A stretch of 64,000 nt of DNA, taken from positions 1,505,621-1,569,620 of the forward strand of contig JADCRB010000006.1 in the NCBI GenBank assembly GCA_021464245.1. Reading direction: 5' to 3'. The stretch comes from Carallia brachiata (Eukaryota > Streptophyta > Magnoliopsida > Malpighiales > Rhizophoraceae). Shown here piece by piece: positions 10,540-21,831 of the stretch (position 1 is its first letter; the number at the start of each line of letters is the position of its first letter). A program made the translations under genes and the position numbers. The notes below the pieces were generated by a model. That model saw nothing but the letters and a program-made list of their open reading frames with translations. It was not told where the DNA came from and searched no databases.

Positions 10540-11870
10540 AATAAAAAGAAATTAAAACAATTAGAAAGGATTTCATGAAATTTTAAAAAGCACGCTGGTG
10601 ACTGATATTTGATAGCTCGTTACTAAAATACTAGCAAGCATTTTAGAATATGAGTGTTGAACCAGTGATGACACTCTTTTGCCAATCTAGCCTCGCTTCT
10701 CCAACACCAAGTTCTAAAAGAACGCTTGGGATTGAAGGATGTTACGAGGGTTACAAAAACCTATAGAAAGCACACAGGAGCCGATTTTTTACAATTCGTT
10801 ACTTTTTTTTGGTGCAATTTATAGCTTGTTACTAAAATACTAGCAAGCATCCCAGAATATATGTGTTGAATTAGTGATGACACTTTCTCACCAAGCAAGC
10901 CTCGCTTCTCTATCCCCCTCGGGGATTAGAGGCATGTTACGAGGGATTACACAAAATCTATAAAAAGCAAGCTGGTGACTGATTTTTTTATAGCTTGTTA
11001 CTTAAATACTAGTAAGTGTTTTGAAATGTGCGAGTTGAGATAGTGATAGCACTCTCTTGCAAAGCTATAAAGAATGGCTCAGGAATCGAAGGCATGTTAT
11101 AAGGGATTGAACTATTGATGGCACTTCCTTGCTAAGCTAGCCCACTTCTCTGATGCTAGGCTATAAAAGTTCACTTGGGGATCGAAGGCATGTTATTAGG
11201 GGTTCCAAGAAATCTTTAACAAATAAGTTGGTGATTGATTTCTCGTAGCTCGTTACTAAAATACTAGCAAGCTTTCCAAAATATGCGTATAGAACTAGTG
11301 ATGACACTCTCTCGCCAAGTAAGTCCTGCCTCGATCGCCCTTGCAGATCGAAGGTATGTTACAAAGGGTTACACAAACTCCATAGATAGCAAGTTGACAA
11401 CTGATTTTTTATTAGCTCCTTACCAAAACCAAAATGTGCGAGTTGAAATAGTGATGGCACTCCCTTTCAAAGCTAGTCTTGCTTATCCAATGCCTAAGCT
11501 ATGAAGGATCGCTCGGGGATTGAATGCGTGTTACAAGGGATTGCACAAAATCTCTGAAAAACAAGTTGGTGACTAATTTCTCTTATCTCATTACTAAAAT
11601 ACCAGCAAGCATTTCAAAATATGCGTGTTGAATTAATGATGACACCTCCTCACTAAGCTAGCCCCACTTCTCCAATGCTAAGCTATGAAGGTTCACTTAA
11701 GAATACAAAGCATATTATAAGGGGTTGCACAAAATCTCTGAAAACAAGTCAATGACTGATTTTCCATAGCTTGTTACTAAAATACGAGCAAGTGATCCAA
11801 AATATGCGTGTTAAACTAGTGATGACACCCTGTCGCCAAACTAGCCCAATTTGTATAGAAAGTCATTAAT
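10540..11870 (+). repeat. 180-bp satellite-like family, forward orientation, second block
   Basis: About seven units are anchored by TAGCTCGTTACTAAAATACTAGCAAG or close variants near 10613, 10823, 10996, 11245, 11415, 11585 and 11768. Most spacings are 166-210 bp; one gap of about 250 bp holds an extra part-unit. Units share GTGACTGATTTTT, GTTGAACTAGTGATG(A/G)CAC and GGGGATCGAAGGCATGTTA. An insertion of about 30 bp containing a T tract near 10800 enlarges one unit. No coding function is likely. Confidence 0.8.
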
Positions 11871-11934
11871 ATAAAAATGTAAAACACTTCTTAAAATGTA
11901 CAACAAACTTGTTAAGAATTAATATATTCTTGCT

Positions 11935-12490
11935 CTTATTAGTAATACATTGAAGCACCTTAAAAGATACCCAACATTTGTTACTTAAAATCTTGACCAT
12001 GCTACATTGTCTTAATAAGAACTTGCTAGATAGTATTTTTTTTTAATCATTAGCATATTTAAAGGACTGAAATTGGACAATTCTTTTAGTCAACTTAAAC
12101 TATGGGTAAGTTGATCTTTTTAAAAAGGGTGACAACTTGCCTTTTCATAATTAATAGTCTAATAGTTCCATATTTTTTAATTGCTATTACTTGAAATCTT
12201 GAGTCTATTGCATTTTTCTTAAATGAGTAAGCTTCATATGATTTCAAAAATTTGATAGACATAAGGAATGAAAATTTGGCAATTCATTTAAACTCTCAGG
12301 TTTATGTAAGTTAATTGCTAAAATTTAAATCATAACAAATGGACATTTAATTACTAACAGTTTATTGGTTCCATGTCACCCAATATTCGTTACTTAAAAT
12401 ATGACCTTCGTTGCGTGTTTCTTAAAGGAGTACACTTCGTGTAGTTAAAATCATTTGATTCATTTAAACCATTAACTAAGATCTACACAT
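11935..12490. repeat. Degraded tandem repeat of about 205 bp
   Basis: Three weakly similar units are aligned by (C)ATTTGTTACTTAAAATCTTGACC and variants near 11975, 12180 and 12386. Each is followed by a TTTCTTAA..GAGTA(A/C) segment and a TTTGATTCATTTAAAC-like segment. The unit is distinct in sequence from the 180-bp family just upstream. The units are so diverged that this should be treated as a probable repeat. Confidence 0.55.
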
Positions 12491-13859
12491 TGCAAAGAAA
12501 TATAAAAGAGAAAAAAAATCATTTCTTAAAAAATACGCTTATATACATATTTTTAAAAATGCTCATAATTTATGTTTTTTTTGCTTTTTTCTCATTTAAA
12601 TAACATACAAACAAAAATGCCCTTATGAACTATTTTTTTTTAGCATATGGTCGACTTTCGAAAGAGAGTTTCAACAAATATAATAAACCTACAAGATGCG
12701 CAAGTCTAATATTAGTATAAATATATGTTGTTGAAGATAGAAAACTCAATTTTATTTTTTTCACGTTGTAAATTTTACTTATATGGCAATATTTGTTTAA
12801 TTTTAGGATTTTCTTAGTCGACTCGTATAATTTTAGTATTTGATATTAACTTAGTAGTTGGCTTATAATCTTTCTTAGTATTTGAATGAATTAAGATTTC
12901 AAAAAAAATATTTCTTTCTATCCAATTAATAATTTTTGATAATTTTGTATGATAAAATAAATTTAAAAAAATTTAAATTTTGTATATTGTTACTATTTTG
13001 AATTATTCAATTCAAATTGTGTAACTATTAATATATCTAATTTTCTTAAAAAATTCTCACATTAACTATAATAATAATTATAGTTAAATATTTAATTTAC
13101 TGAATTATGATATATTACGTATTCAATTCACGTTAATGATTATTCTTATATATTTTAAAATCAGTGCAATATAAATACACATAATTAAAAGAATAAAATA
13201 AAAAACTCTAAAAAATAAGAAATACGGCCTCATGTCAATTTTCAATAAATTATTTTTCGTCCACAAAAGACCCTAAGTAGTTAGAATTTAAATCTATATC
13301 CTAGAAGTTTCATGTTTTAATAAGGATGTGAGATTTGTGAGAAATTAGAAATATTCAAATTGTGTAACTTAAGTTATTTTCTTAAGTTAATTTCTTTCAA
13401 ACATATTCTGTAAAGAAAAACCTTTTTTGGTATTTTTATTTTCAACCATTAACATTCAATGCCCCATTTAAACTTTTTTTTTTTTTTGACACGCATCTCA
13501 CCAAATGGTGCCATCAAAATTTCACTTAAGAGGGAAACTTGGTTGTGCCTCAACTCCAAGGATTGAGTGTTGCTTTGTCCCACCATTGTCTTAACATTAT
13601 TTTAATATAGGTTGGATGCAATCGAGACAAGATAATTGGGTGTTAAACCTTTATCGTTTCTTTAATTACAGAATTTAAATTTCAAATTTTGTTTGTCGTA
13701 ACCCTAGACTGTTTAAGTTTTCAACTTTTTTATTATTTCTTTGTGGTGGGACCTCTTATCCATGTTGGCCCTAGTTCATATCGGAACATAATTGTCGGTC
13801 AGCGAACCAATGCTCTTTGGACAAAACGAATGATTATTTGTCTTATCTTATTATCAACC
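12491..13859. other. Very AT-rich intergenic DNA
   Basis: Long A/T tracts and short ORFs only. No gene, TIR or LTR was recognised. The last bases, around ATTATCAACCAGAAG, resemble the DNA just left of the intact sirtuin copy near 36585-36600. This suggests that the sirtuin duplication begins about here, left of the LINE. Confidence 0.5.
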
Positions 13860-13873
13860 AGAAGTAAGCAGTG
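13860..13873 (+). repeat. LINE target-site duplication, left copy
   Basis: AGAAGTAAGCAGTG here matches AGAAGCAAGCAATG at 20598-20611 with two mismatches. The uninterrupted paralogous site near 36597 reads AGAAGCAAGCAGCG. The pair brackets the LINE, as expected for target-primed reverse transcription. Confidence 0.75.
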
Positions 13874-14410
13874 ACAAGCACACCATTTGTTTCGTCCATA
13901 ACCTCATGACCACCACCACCATCTCCTTCCCTCCGACAACCACCATCACAACTATCGTCCCCCACCCTCCCCTCTAACAACCACAACCACCATCATCCTA
14001 GCAAACCTTGTCACCTTTTGTCAATTTTCACCTTTCTTCTAACAACCACTCTCTTCTCTGTCCCCCCCCAATCAAATCACATTCTAAAACCCCAACAGCA
14101 CTTACCACTACTGCACCACTACAAGACCATCTTTATTATACCTGCATGTACTACCCTGTCTCTTAACAAAATCCTTACTAACCAAAATGCATTTACTATA
14201 CTTCTCTCCACCCCAAACCTATATTAAGCTGTCAGCTGGATCCCCCCACTATCATTAACACTCATACCTTAACCTATTGTGTTTTCTCATCATCCCTACA
14301 ATAGGAAAGAGGCAATTATCTGTGTTACACATTTTTTCTAGTCTTATCTAGATCTTCCTAGTGCACCTGTGGGGTAATCTAGACCATTTTATTACTCTTG
14401 TATCCTACCC

Positions 14411-15134
14411 ATGGAGATACTTGACCAGGACTTTGATGACCTAATTCTGTCTCTCAAAGACAGCCCAAACATAGCCAAAGCTATCACCAAAACTGTTCTG
14501 GTAGGCAGAGTACTATCAAATAAAATGTTTGTTCCAAATGTGGTCCGTGAGACGATAAAAAGAGCTTGGGCTTTAAAACACAAGTTGGAAGCCAAATATT
14601 TTCCTCTTTTGTTGCCACATTCCAACTTAAAGGAAGCGAGTTATTAGCGGCACTCCATGGTCCTTATTAGGCTGCCATATGATCCTCAATGAATGGCCCG
14701 CCCACCTAGCTTTGGAGGAACTGGATTTCACAACTTCAGTTATATGGGTACAGGTCCATGGTTTACCTCTCGCTCAGATGAACAAACAAAATGCAAGAAT
14801 GATAGGAGACCTATTTGCCAGCCTAGTTAAAGCTGACCATACCACTGAGGACCCCAAACAGTGGAACAATTACATGAGGTTATTGATTCACTTTTGCGTG
14901 CATAAGATTCTAGTGGTTGGTTTCAAAAAACAAAAAGAGGGAAGATTGCAATGGGTATCTCTGAAATATGAAAAGTTACTCGAAATGTGTTTTTGGTGCG
15001 ACATCATTGGGCACACTGAGAGACACTGTCCAAACAGAGAAGACCAGAACTTTGTTCAGGCGAATTCTAGAAGAAGCCGACATTTCGAAACCCATATGAG
15101 AGCTGATATCCTAACTCCGATGAGGAAAAGCTGA
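14411..15134 (+). pseudogene. LINE ORF1 (DUF4283-like domain, CCHC zinc knuckle)
   Basis: Two open pieces in different frames (14411-14647 and 14679-15134) make up the body of a plant LINE ORF1, a nucleic-acid-binding protein. The first begins MEILDQDFDDLILSLKDS and continues through a KTVLVGRVLSNKMF block typical of DUF4283. The second contains VIWVQVHGLPLAQMNKQNA and a zinc knuckle CFWCDIIGHTERHC, which keeps C-x2-C-x4-H-x4-C. A stop at 14645 and a frameshift split the domain. Low-complexity Thr/Pro/Lys-rich text continues to about 15805, also as in plant LINE ORF1 tails. Confidence 0.8.
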
Positions 15135-16212
15135 TACCCGCTTGGATCAGGTGATCTTGAAGATCTGATACCATCTACAGCAATACCCCAAATGGAGTAT
15201 GATGAAAACCCACTTGTTGATGCACAAGACGCTAACAATACCACTTCAGGTAACTGGGTCTCTGGGAAACACCCCGATTGGACATCTCTGTGCCACCCCG
15301 GGTTTGGCAATGCAGGCAGGAGTCAAAAACTCTGAAAAGCATCCCAGCAATGGTAATTTCGTATCACTCTTCTGGTATAGGTGATTATCCACTTTCCTAA
15401 CCCATTCAAAACCTCTCTCTTTCTGGAACCCAAAGGCATGATACCACAGATAACCCCCCACTAGAAAACACGGAACCTTTCCCCTCACTAGCACCAGCCA
15501 AGACACAAAGAAAACAACAAAAGCTAGCCCCTGTAATAGAGCCAACAGCTTGCCTATCTAAAATGGGCCACAAAACCTTAACACCTTCTGTACAGGCCCA
15601 CTCTCCAAAAAGGCTTGAAATTAAGCCAACCTCAACCACTTATTTTACTAACCCAAACAACCCTATAAAATCAAACAAGACCTACAACATCTTGCCCCAC
15701 AAGCCCAAAAGGCTTAAGGCACAAGCTAGAAAATACAACTCCCAGCACCAGGCATTTCCACCAATAGTGGAGACCATACCCACCACTATCCCCTTCACCA
15801 CTTAAACAGACAGCTCTCCCCCAAACTCCTTATCCTTTTCTACCAGCATTGACCTTTACAACACATATTCCTCTACTCATAAAACTAGCTCAACTGAATA
15901 CTCTAACATTACGGTGGTGGCTAGTCTACAGCCACGATCGCCAATGATCCTATTGGCCTAGAACTATCAAACGATAGGGCAACCCTTGATAGTTCGAGCT
16001 CTGAGAGAGCTCAACAGGAAGCACTACTTGTTAGTAGTATTTCTATCAGAGACAAAACAGCAAAAAGAGAAATTAGAGAGATTGAGACGCAATTTTTGGT
16101 TCAATTATTCCTTCTATATAAACCCAATTGGAAGAAAATGCGGCCTGGCCCTTTAGTGGTTAGAGGACGTTTCCTTGTATATTATAAACTCCTCATAGAA
16201 TGTCATCAATTG

Positions 16213-16220
16213 TGTGTGCA
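16213..16220 (+). repeat. MITE target-site duplication, left copy
   Basis: TGTGTGCA flanks the MITE on the left and recurs exactly at 16759-16766. An 8-bp duplication is the hallmark of hAT-superfamily insertion. Confidence 0.85.
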
Positions 16221-16758
16221 TATAGGTGTCAAAAAGTCGGGTTGGGTTGGGTTTGGTTGGGTCGTTTCTGGTTCGGGTCATTTTCGGTTGGATTACTTTC
16301 AGGTTACGTTACATTTGGTTCGGGTTCAGGTTGGGTCGTTTCAGATTCAGGTTGGATTCAGATCGAATTCGGGTCGAATTCGCACTGAATCATTATTTTT
16401 TTAAGTCATTTTTCACTAAAATAAAATATTTCAATTAAATTTAAAAACTCATTTCTATAATGAACTAAACGTTTAAATTTAGTTTTTGCGTCATATATAT
16501 CTATATTTTACGAAAATGGTATTAATTAGTATTTAAAAAAGATAAGTCAAAGGTAAAAGTCAAAAAAAATTTCACTATTTTGTCTTTTTCTTAACCCAAC
16601 GGGTAACCCGGATCCGACTTGGATCCAACCCAAAATTTTTGGGTCATTTTCAGGTTGGGTCACTTTTGGATTCGAGTTGAAAAATCAGGTTCCTGACCCA
16701 ATTTTTTTTGGATGGATTCAAACGAGTTATCGGGTCGGGTCACTTTTTGACACCTCTA
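16221..16758. mobile_element. hAT-type MITE (538 bp)
   Basis: A non-coding element with 17-bp terminal inverted repeats: TATAGGTGTCAAAAAGT on the left, and the complement of TAGAGGTGTCAAAAAGT on the right (one mismatch). It is flanked by an exact 8-bp target duplication, TGTGTGCA. The interior is GT-rich near both ends, with many GGGT(C/T)GGGT-like short repeats, and AT-rich in the middle. No transposase is encoded, so mobilisation would need an hAT transposase in trans. It lies within the endonuclease coding region of the LINE and is therefore younger than it. Confidence 0.88.
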
Positions 16759-17879
16759 TGTGTGCACTGAGAAAGAGGGACAACCATGGATCTTGACTTT
16801 TATCTATGGTGAACCAACACGGTCAACACAGTCCAAAGCTTGGGAAAGAATCATCTCGTCTATTCCTTCCCATAATCTCCCTAAGTTATGCATAGGCGAC
16901 CTTAACTGTCTCGGAGATGCTTAAAAAAATTTGGGAAGGAGACCCGCCAAGCCTAGTCAACTACAGCTGTTGAGCAACTTCATAGACCACTACGGCTTAT
17001 TGGACCTGGGCTTTAAAGGCCCTTCCTTCACATAGACCAATAAGCATAGTGGCTAAGCAAACACCCAGCAGAGGCTTGATAAAGGCCTTATCAACCAAAG
17101 GTGGCTCGCTTTATTCCCGGAAACTTTCATCACTCATGAGATTCGATTGGGCTCAGATCATAGGCCCTTAGTTCTTGCTACTCAACCAATCAAAAGGAAA
17201 CATCGAGTCTTTAGGTTCGAAAACAAGTGGGCATCCTACCCTCAGTGCCTCCTAACCACTATCGGTGAATCTTGGGAAACAAGTCAAACTCGGTGAGATC
17301 CATGGATAGACAAAATTTTGAGATTCTCTAGAGCCCTCCAGTCATGGGCGAGAGATACTTTTGGCAACACTAGAGGAAAAATCTCTTCGTTAGAACAAGA
17401 ACTTAAATTTATTCAATCTCTTTGATCATCAGACTATAGCAAGAGCAAAGAAGATTCGATTGGAAAAGAGATTGACGAGTGCTGGAAGCTTGAAGAGGAA
17501 TTCTAGAAGCAGAGATCTCGTATTGACTGGTTAGCCTTGGAAGATAAAAATACTAGCTTCTTTCATAGAAGTGCTTCAATCAGGTGGAGACAAAACTCTA
17601 TCACCCGAATTCAAACGGAACAAGGCATATGGCTAGATGATGACATCCTTATCTCCAGGCATGTTAATCAATATTTTCAAGGTCTATTCTCCTCATAGAA
17701 TCCTATGGTCTATGAATCAGTCCTCTCCCATATGCCTATTATTGTGCCGCTAGCCCTCAATGAACTTCTAAATTCTATGGCGGCACTTGATGAAATTTGA
17801 GATGCAGTATTCCAATTGGCGATAAATAAAGCCCTTGAACAAAATAGTCTCTTAAGCTCCTTTTTCCAAAAATTCTAGT

Positions 17880-18760
17880 TTATCATTAGGGGAGACGTTG
17901 TTCAATTGGTCAAGGACGTTTTTCATACAGCATCATGGCGAAGGGTGTTGATAGAATTTTCATAACTCTTATCCCTAAATGCTTAAACCCCAAGAAGATT
18001 GCCAACTTCAGACCGATTGGACTTGCAACTTTATTTATAAAATCATATCCAGAATCTTCGTTAATCGATTGAGGCCTTGGTTGGACAACATCATCACTCC
18101 ACATCAAAATGCTTTTATACCTGAAAGAGCCATCCAATATAGTATTTTCATAGCCTAAGAGGTTTTTCAAGCTTTCAAGCGTCGTAAATCGGGAAAGCAA
18201 AACATGGCCATGAGGCTTGACATGCAAAAGGCGTACAGCTGCACCGAATGGCCTTTCCTACAAGAGTTCCTACTGAGGTTTGGTTTTGGTATAGCTTGGG
18301 TCCAAAAGGTAATGGAATGCATCAAAACTGTCTCCTTCTAGATACTTGTTAATGGAAAACCCAAGAAGACCTCCTACTCAATACGAGGGTTGAGGCAAGG
18401 AGGCCCTATCTCCCCCTACATGTATCTGTTTGTGTCGGATGTGTTATCTCGCATGCCATCCACTGCAGTCCAGAGAAACTTCCTCAATGGCCTCAAATTA
18501 TCACTGTACTATCCCATTCTATCACATGGTTTTTTTGCCAATGATACACTTCTCTTTAGTGAGGCTTTTCCTAATGAAGCGACAAAAATCATGGAGATCC
18601 TGAATTCATATAGTCAGGCTTCGGGGCAATCGGTTAACCTCGCCAAATCTGGTATTCAACTTAGTCGAAGCACCCCTCATAAGAAGCGGTCAACAATCCA
18701 CCAAGTCACGAGCATTGGAGCATTAAATGAAGCTGATTGATATCTTGGACTACCAATCCA
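17880..18760 (+). pseudogene. LINE reverse transcriptase remnant
   Basis: Fragments in order are RIFITLIPKCLNPKKIANFR (about 17950), PIGLAT-like text and AFIPERAIQ. A degraded MRLDMQKAYSC region at about 18210-18240 follows, then SIRGLRQGGPISPYMYLFVS and HGFFANDTLLF (18525-18560). FAND stands where the catalytic FADD is expected, so one catalytic Asp has become Asn. Stops are scattered through the domain. Confidence 0.8.
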
Positions 18761-18999
18761 ATTGGCAAGATCGAAAATGAAAGCCTTGGATTTCATTGTG
18801 CGAAAGGTCCAAAATAAGTTGAAATTTTAGAAAACATGGATGTTATCACAAGCTGGTGGGGGGGTCCTTATCAAATTAGTGGTCACCTCTATCTTGGCCT
18901 ATGCTATATCCGTTGTCAAATTTCTGTGTTCCCTGTGCAGCAAGATCAATTCTTTAATCTCAAATTTTTAGCGGGGCCAAAAAAATTCAAAGAGGAAAA

Positions 19000-19803
19000 T
19001 TCAGCTGGTGCAAACTCACAAAACCTATAGGGGAAGAAGGCTTAGGCTTCTGGGACTTTGTTGCTTTCAATCAAGCCTTGCTTGCTAAGCAAGGTTGGAG
19101 GTTGCTAACTTCACCGAATGCAATTTGGGCAAAGGCTATGCGTGGCTTATATTTCCAGCTTATTCATTTTTATCAGCAAGCCCTCCTAAGTCTTGCTCCT
19201 GGGATGGTGAGGATTAATCCATGGGAGAGATATTTTAAGATGAGGCATTCGATGGAAAGTGGGAAATGGTAACGACATAACTATTTGGAACTCCCCTTGG
19301 GTACCAAATCTACTGTATTTCCACATTCAATCTTCAAGAATAGCATCAATAATTGCATCACTTGTAAGAGACCTTATGATGCCAAGGTTAGGATTATGGA
19401 TACTTAAAAGATAGATTGACTATTCAGCATGACTAAAGCAAATGCAATCAAAAGCATCCCTCTCAACCTCAACCCCGGCCTTGACACTATCATGTGGCAT
19501 TTTGATAAGTGGGGAAGGTACTCAGTTCGCTTAGGTTACCGCATTGCAGCAGGTAACAAAGCTGAGCACCTAATCAGAACATCCTATAACATCCTCCCAA
19601 GGACTTGGAGAAGAATTTGGCATCTTGACATACCTCCAAAGATGAGACTATTCCTATGGCATGCCTTGCACAATATATTGCCAACCAGAGAATGGCTTTT
19701 TAAGAAAGGGGTGATTGACTCTACTATGTGTACAATTTGTGGGCACAATTGTGAAACCATAGAACACCTGCTTTTCTTTCGTTATCATGCGAGAGCCACG
19801 TAG
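19000..19803 (+). pseudogene. LINE zf-RVT region remnant
   Basis: The segment GLGFWDFVAFNQALLAKQGW and NAIWAKAMRGLYF leads into the open stretch 19429-19803. This contains WHFDKWGRYSVRLGYR, WRRIWHLDIPPKMRLFLWHA and the zinc-binding CTICGHNCETIEHLLFFR (C-x2-C-x8-H). This is the zf-RVT block found downstream of RT in plant LINEs. A frameshift near 19270 and a stop at 19801 interrupt it. Confidence 0.85.
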
Positions 19804-20049
19804 TTCACTAGAACCCTTGGATATAGCCCATCTACTGCAAGATTTTCGTCTTTTACTACATGGTGGGAGGACTTTTGCGCTGAGATGATTTCAAGTGGCA
19901 CAACCAACTACATTGAAATACTTGCTATCACATGCTGGCACATATGCAACTCTGCGGTCTTTGAAAAAATCACTCCCAACCTCATTTAGACCATAAGGAA
20001 AATTCTTCTGTCTACATCGGAACTGGTGCCCCAAGGACCAATGCCATCG

Positions 20050-20564
20050 CCCGCATACCACTCCACAACTTATCTAACCACCTGGAATCCACCCGTGAAG
20101 GCCATCTGAAGATAAATTGCGATGGATCATTTGATGACCAAGCTCTATGAGCAGGAATAACAGTGGTAGCAAGGAATCAAACAGGGCACATCATTGGAGG
20201 CTTGGCCCATGCAAAACCTTTATGCTCAGCCCTTATGGCCGAGATGCTAGCCTTGCAAACTGGTGTGTAATTTGCTTTTTCTTTGGGAGGATATGACATC
20301 TCCATTGAAACTGACTCTCTGGAGCTATTCAACACGATCTCCAATCAACAAAGTGAATGGCCTTGGGATATTGTACTGATTCTCACTGATGTTGTCTTAA
20401 TCTTAAATTCCATGCATAATTGTATGTGCACCTATGTTAGAAGATCTGCCAATATGGTTGCGGATTGGGTAGTTGGCCATTCCAAGGTAGGTTCATGTCC
20501 CCTGGACTGGGTGGGAAACTCGCCTCAAGACCTCCAACAATTGTTAATCTGTGATCTTCATTAA
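20050..20564 (+). pseudogene. LINE RNase H domain (RVT_3 type) remnant
   Basis: INCDGSFDDQ supplies the first catalytic Asp, AEMLALQTG the Glu context, and SIETDSLELFNTI the next Asp. The final CTYVRRSANMVADWVV resembles the usual VxRxANxxADxLA ending. Two in-frame stops lie before 20283; after that the frame is open to the stop at 20562-20564. The LINE poly(A) tract follows within 25 bases, so this is the natural end of ORF2. Confidence 0.85.
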
Positions 20565-21792
20565 TGAATGATGCTTTTCTGTTAAAAAAAAAAACAAAGA
20601 AGCAAGCAATGGCAGGAGGAGGAAGATATATATATACGAAAAAAGGTAAAGGGAGCCAAACAGATAGGGCACTTGCTAGCACTGGCAGCAGGCCTTGCAA
20701 GTCCCAAATTTAATATTCATCACTCATTAGCAGCTGCTTGCTAATTATGTCAGCCTCAGCCAAACGCACGCACACAACAAATCCTATCCTATACATTCAT
20801 TCAGGCTTTTGCACTCGCTTGCCCCGACGCGCTTCTCTGTATGTTCTGTCTCTCTCTTTTTCTTTTAAAAGCGAAAAGAAAAAAATAGTTCTATTCAATG
20901 GAGGATCACGTTGTTTAATCTAATTCTCTATTAAGTTGCAGGGTTTCAAGAAAAGTGCAAAGAAGGTTCTGAGGAGATTGGTAAAAGGCAAGTTTGTCTG
21001 ATATTCTGTTACATTCATTTCATTAGCATTTTATTTATCTTTTTCAGTTAATAAATCAATATAATGTGCTATTATAAATAAATAATATAACATATATTGC
21101 TAATTTTTACCATTATTACTATTTTAGATGATGATGTTGTTGTTGTTCTACTGACTCTTTCCATAATAATAACATGTAAATCATCATCAACGGTTGGACT
21201 TGGAAGATGAGGAAAACGCCTTGTTGTTTTCTTTCTTCTTCTCTTTCTATTCAGGGACTATCGACATTATGTGGAAACCCAATCTCTTCAAGTTCAACCC
21301 TCTTGAGGGGCAAGAAGATAGTTCTTGATTCGAATCCTCCTTCTTCTACAGATGTCAATCTTTTGTATCAATTTATTGATAATAGGTCATTCTCTTTCTC
21401 GACTATATTTACTGAAATGCTATGCTATGCTTCACTCTATGTGGCTATGTGCATTTGAATGTCCTTTTTTGTTGTCTCATTTCAACATACATTTGTGACA
21501 ATGCTTTTCATGTCATCTTTGTTGTTTTATGTTGTACTTTGTTTTTTTTTTTAATAAACAAATTGGCCTACAATCATAGTTCCCTGAATCCTATTTATAT
21601 CTTTGCTGTTTTTTTGTTTCTGTCTGTGTGTTTGGTGCAGCACTAGACTGATAGTGTTGACAGGAGCTGGAATTAGTACTGAATGTGGAATTTCAAACTA
21701 TAGAAGGTTCCATCTCTAATTCTTTGCTCTTTGGAGCTTCGTTGAGTTTGCTTTATTTGCTTCATAACACTATATACAACTTCCAAGGAGTG

Positions 21793-21793
<1 letters not shown>

Positions 21794-21827
<34 letters not shown>
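21794..21827. repeat. (TA)n microsatellite in pseudogene intron
   Basis: A pure AT/TA run of about 34 bases. The paralogous intron at 37834-37871 has an interrupted TA run at the same place, so the microsatellite predates the duplication and has since changed length. Confidence 0.85.

Positions 21828-21831
<4 letters not shown>

Larger units (their letters stand above)
16100..17450 (+). pseudogene. LINE ORF2 endonuclease domain remnant
   Basis: After the inserted MITE the plus strand reads ILTFIYGEPTRSTQSKAWER, LCIGDLNCLGDA, FIDHYGLLDLGFKGPSFT and RLGSDHRPLVLAT. These carry the GDxN and SDHxPL motifs of APE-type endonuclease. The MITE at 16221-16758 splits the N-terminal part. In-frame stops (for example after GDLNCLGDA) show loss of function. 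The domain precedes RT, as in L1-type ORF2. Confidence 0.75.
13874..20597 (+). mobile_element. L1-type LINE, near full length, decayed
   Basis: A non-LTR retrotransposon lies between 14-bp target duplications and ends in an A-rich tail (20584-20597). A 5' region rich in CCA/CCACC (13905-14010) is followed by ORF1, with a DUF4283-like domain and a CCHC knuckle. ORF2 follows, with endonuclease, reverse transcriptase, zf-RVT and RNase H domains. Length is about 6.7 kb, including a 538-bp MITE. Several stops and frameshifts in ORF2 mean that it is dead. Its 3' end abuts the first base of the sirtuin pseudogene block. Confidence 0.88.

Noticed and set aside
8330..11870. Regularly spaced repeats that could suggest a CRISPR array
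   Set aside because: The repeat spans the whole period of about 180 bp, is highly diverged and lies in a plant genome. There are no short identical repeats with unique spacers.
16096..16438. Gly/Val/Trp-rich open frames on the plus strand
   Set aside because: They arise from the GGGT-rich short repeats of the hAT MITE, not from a protein gene.
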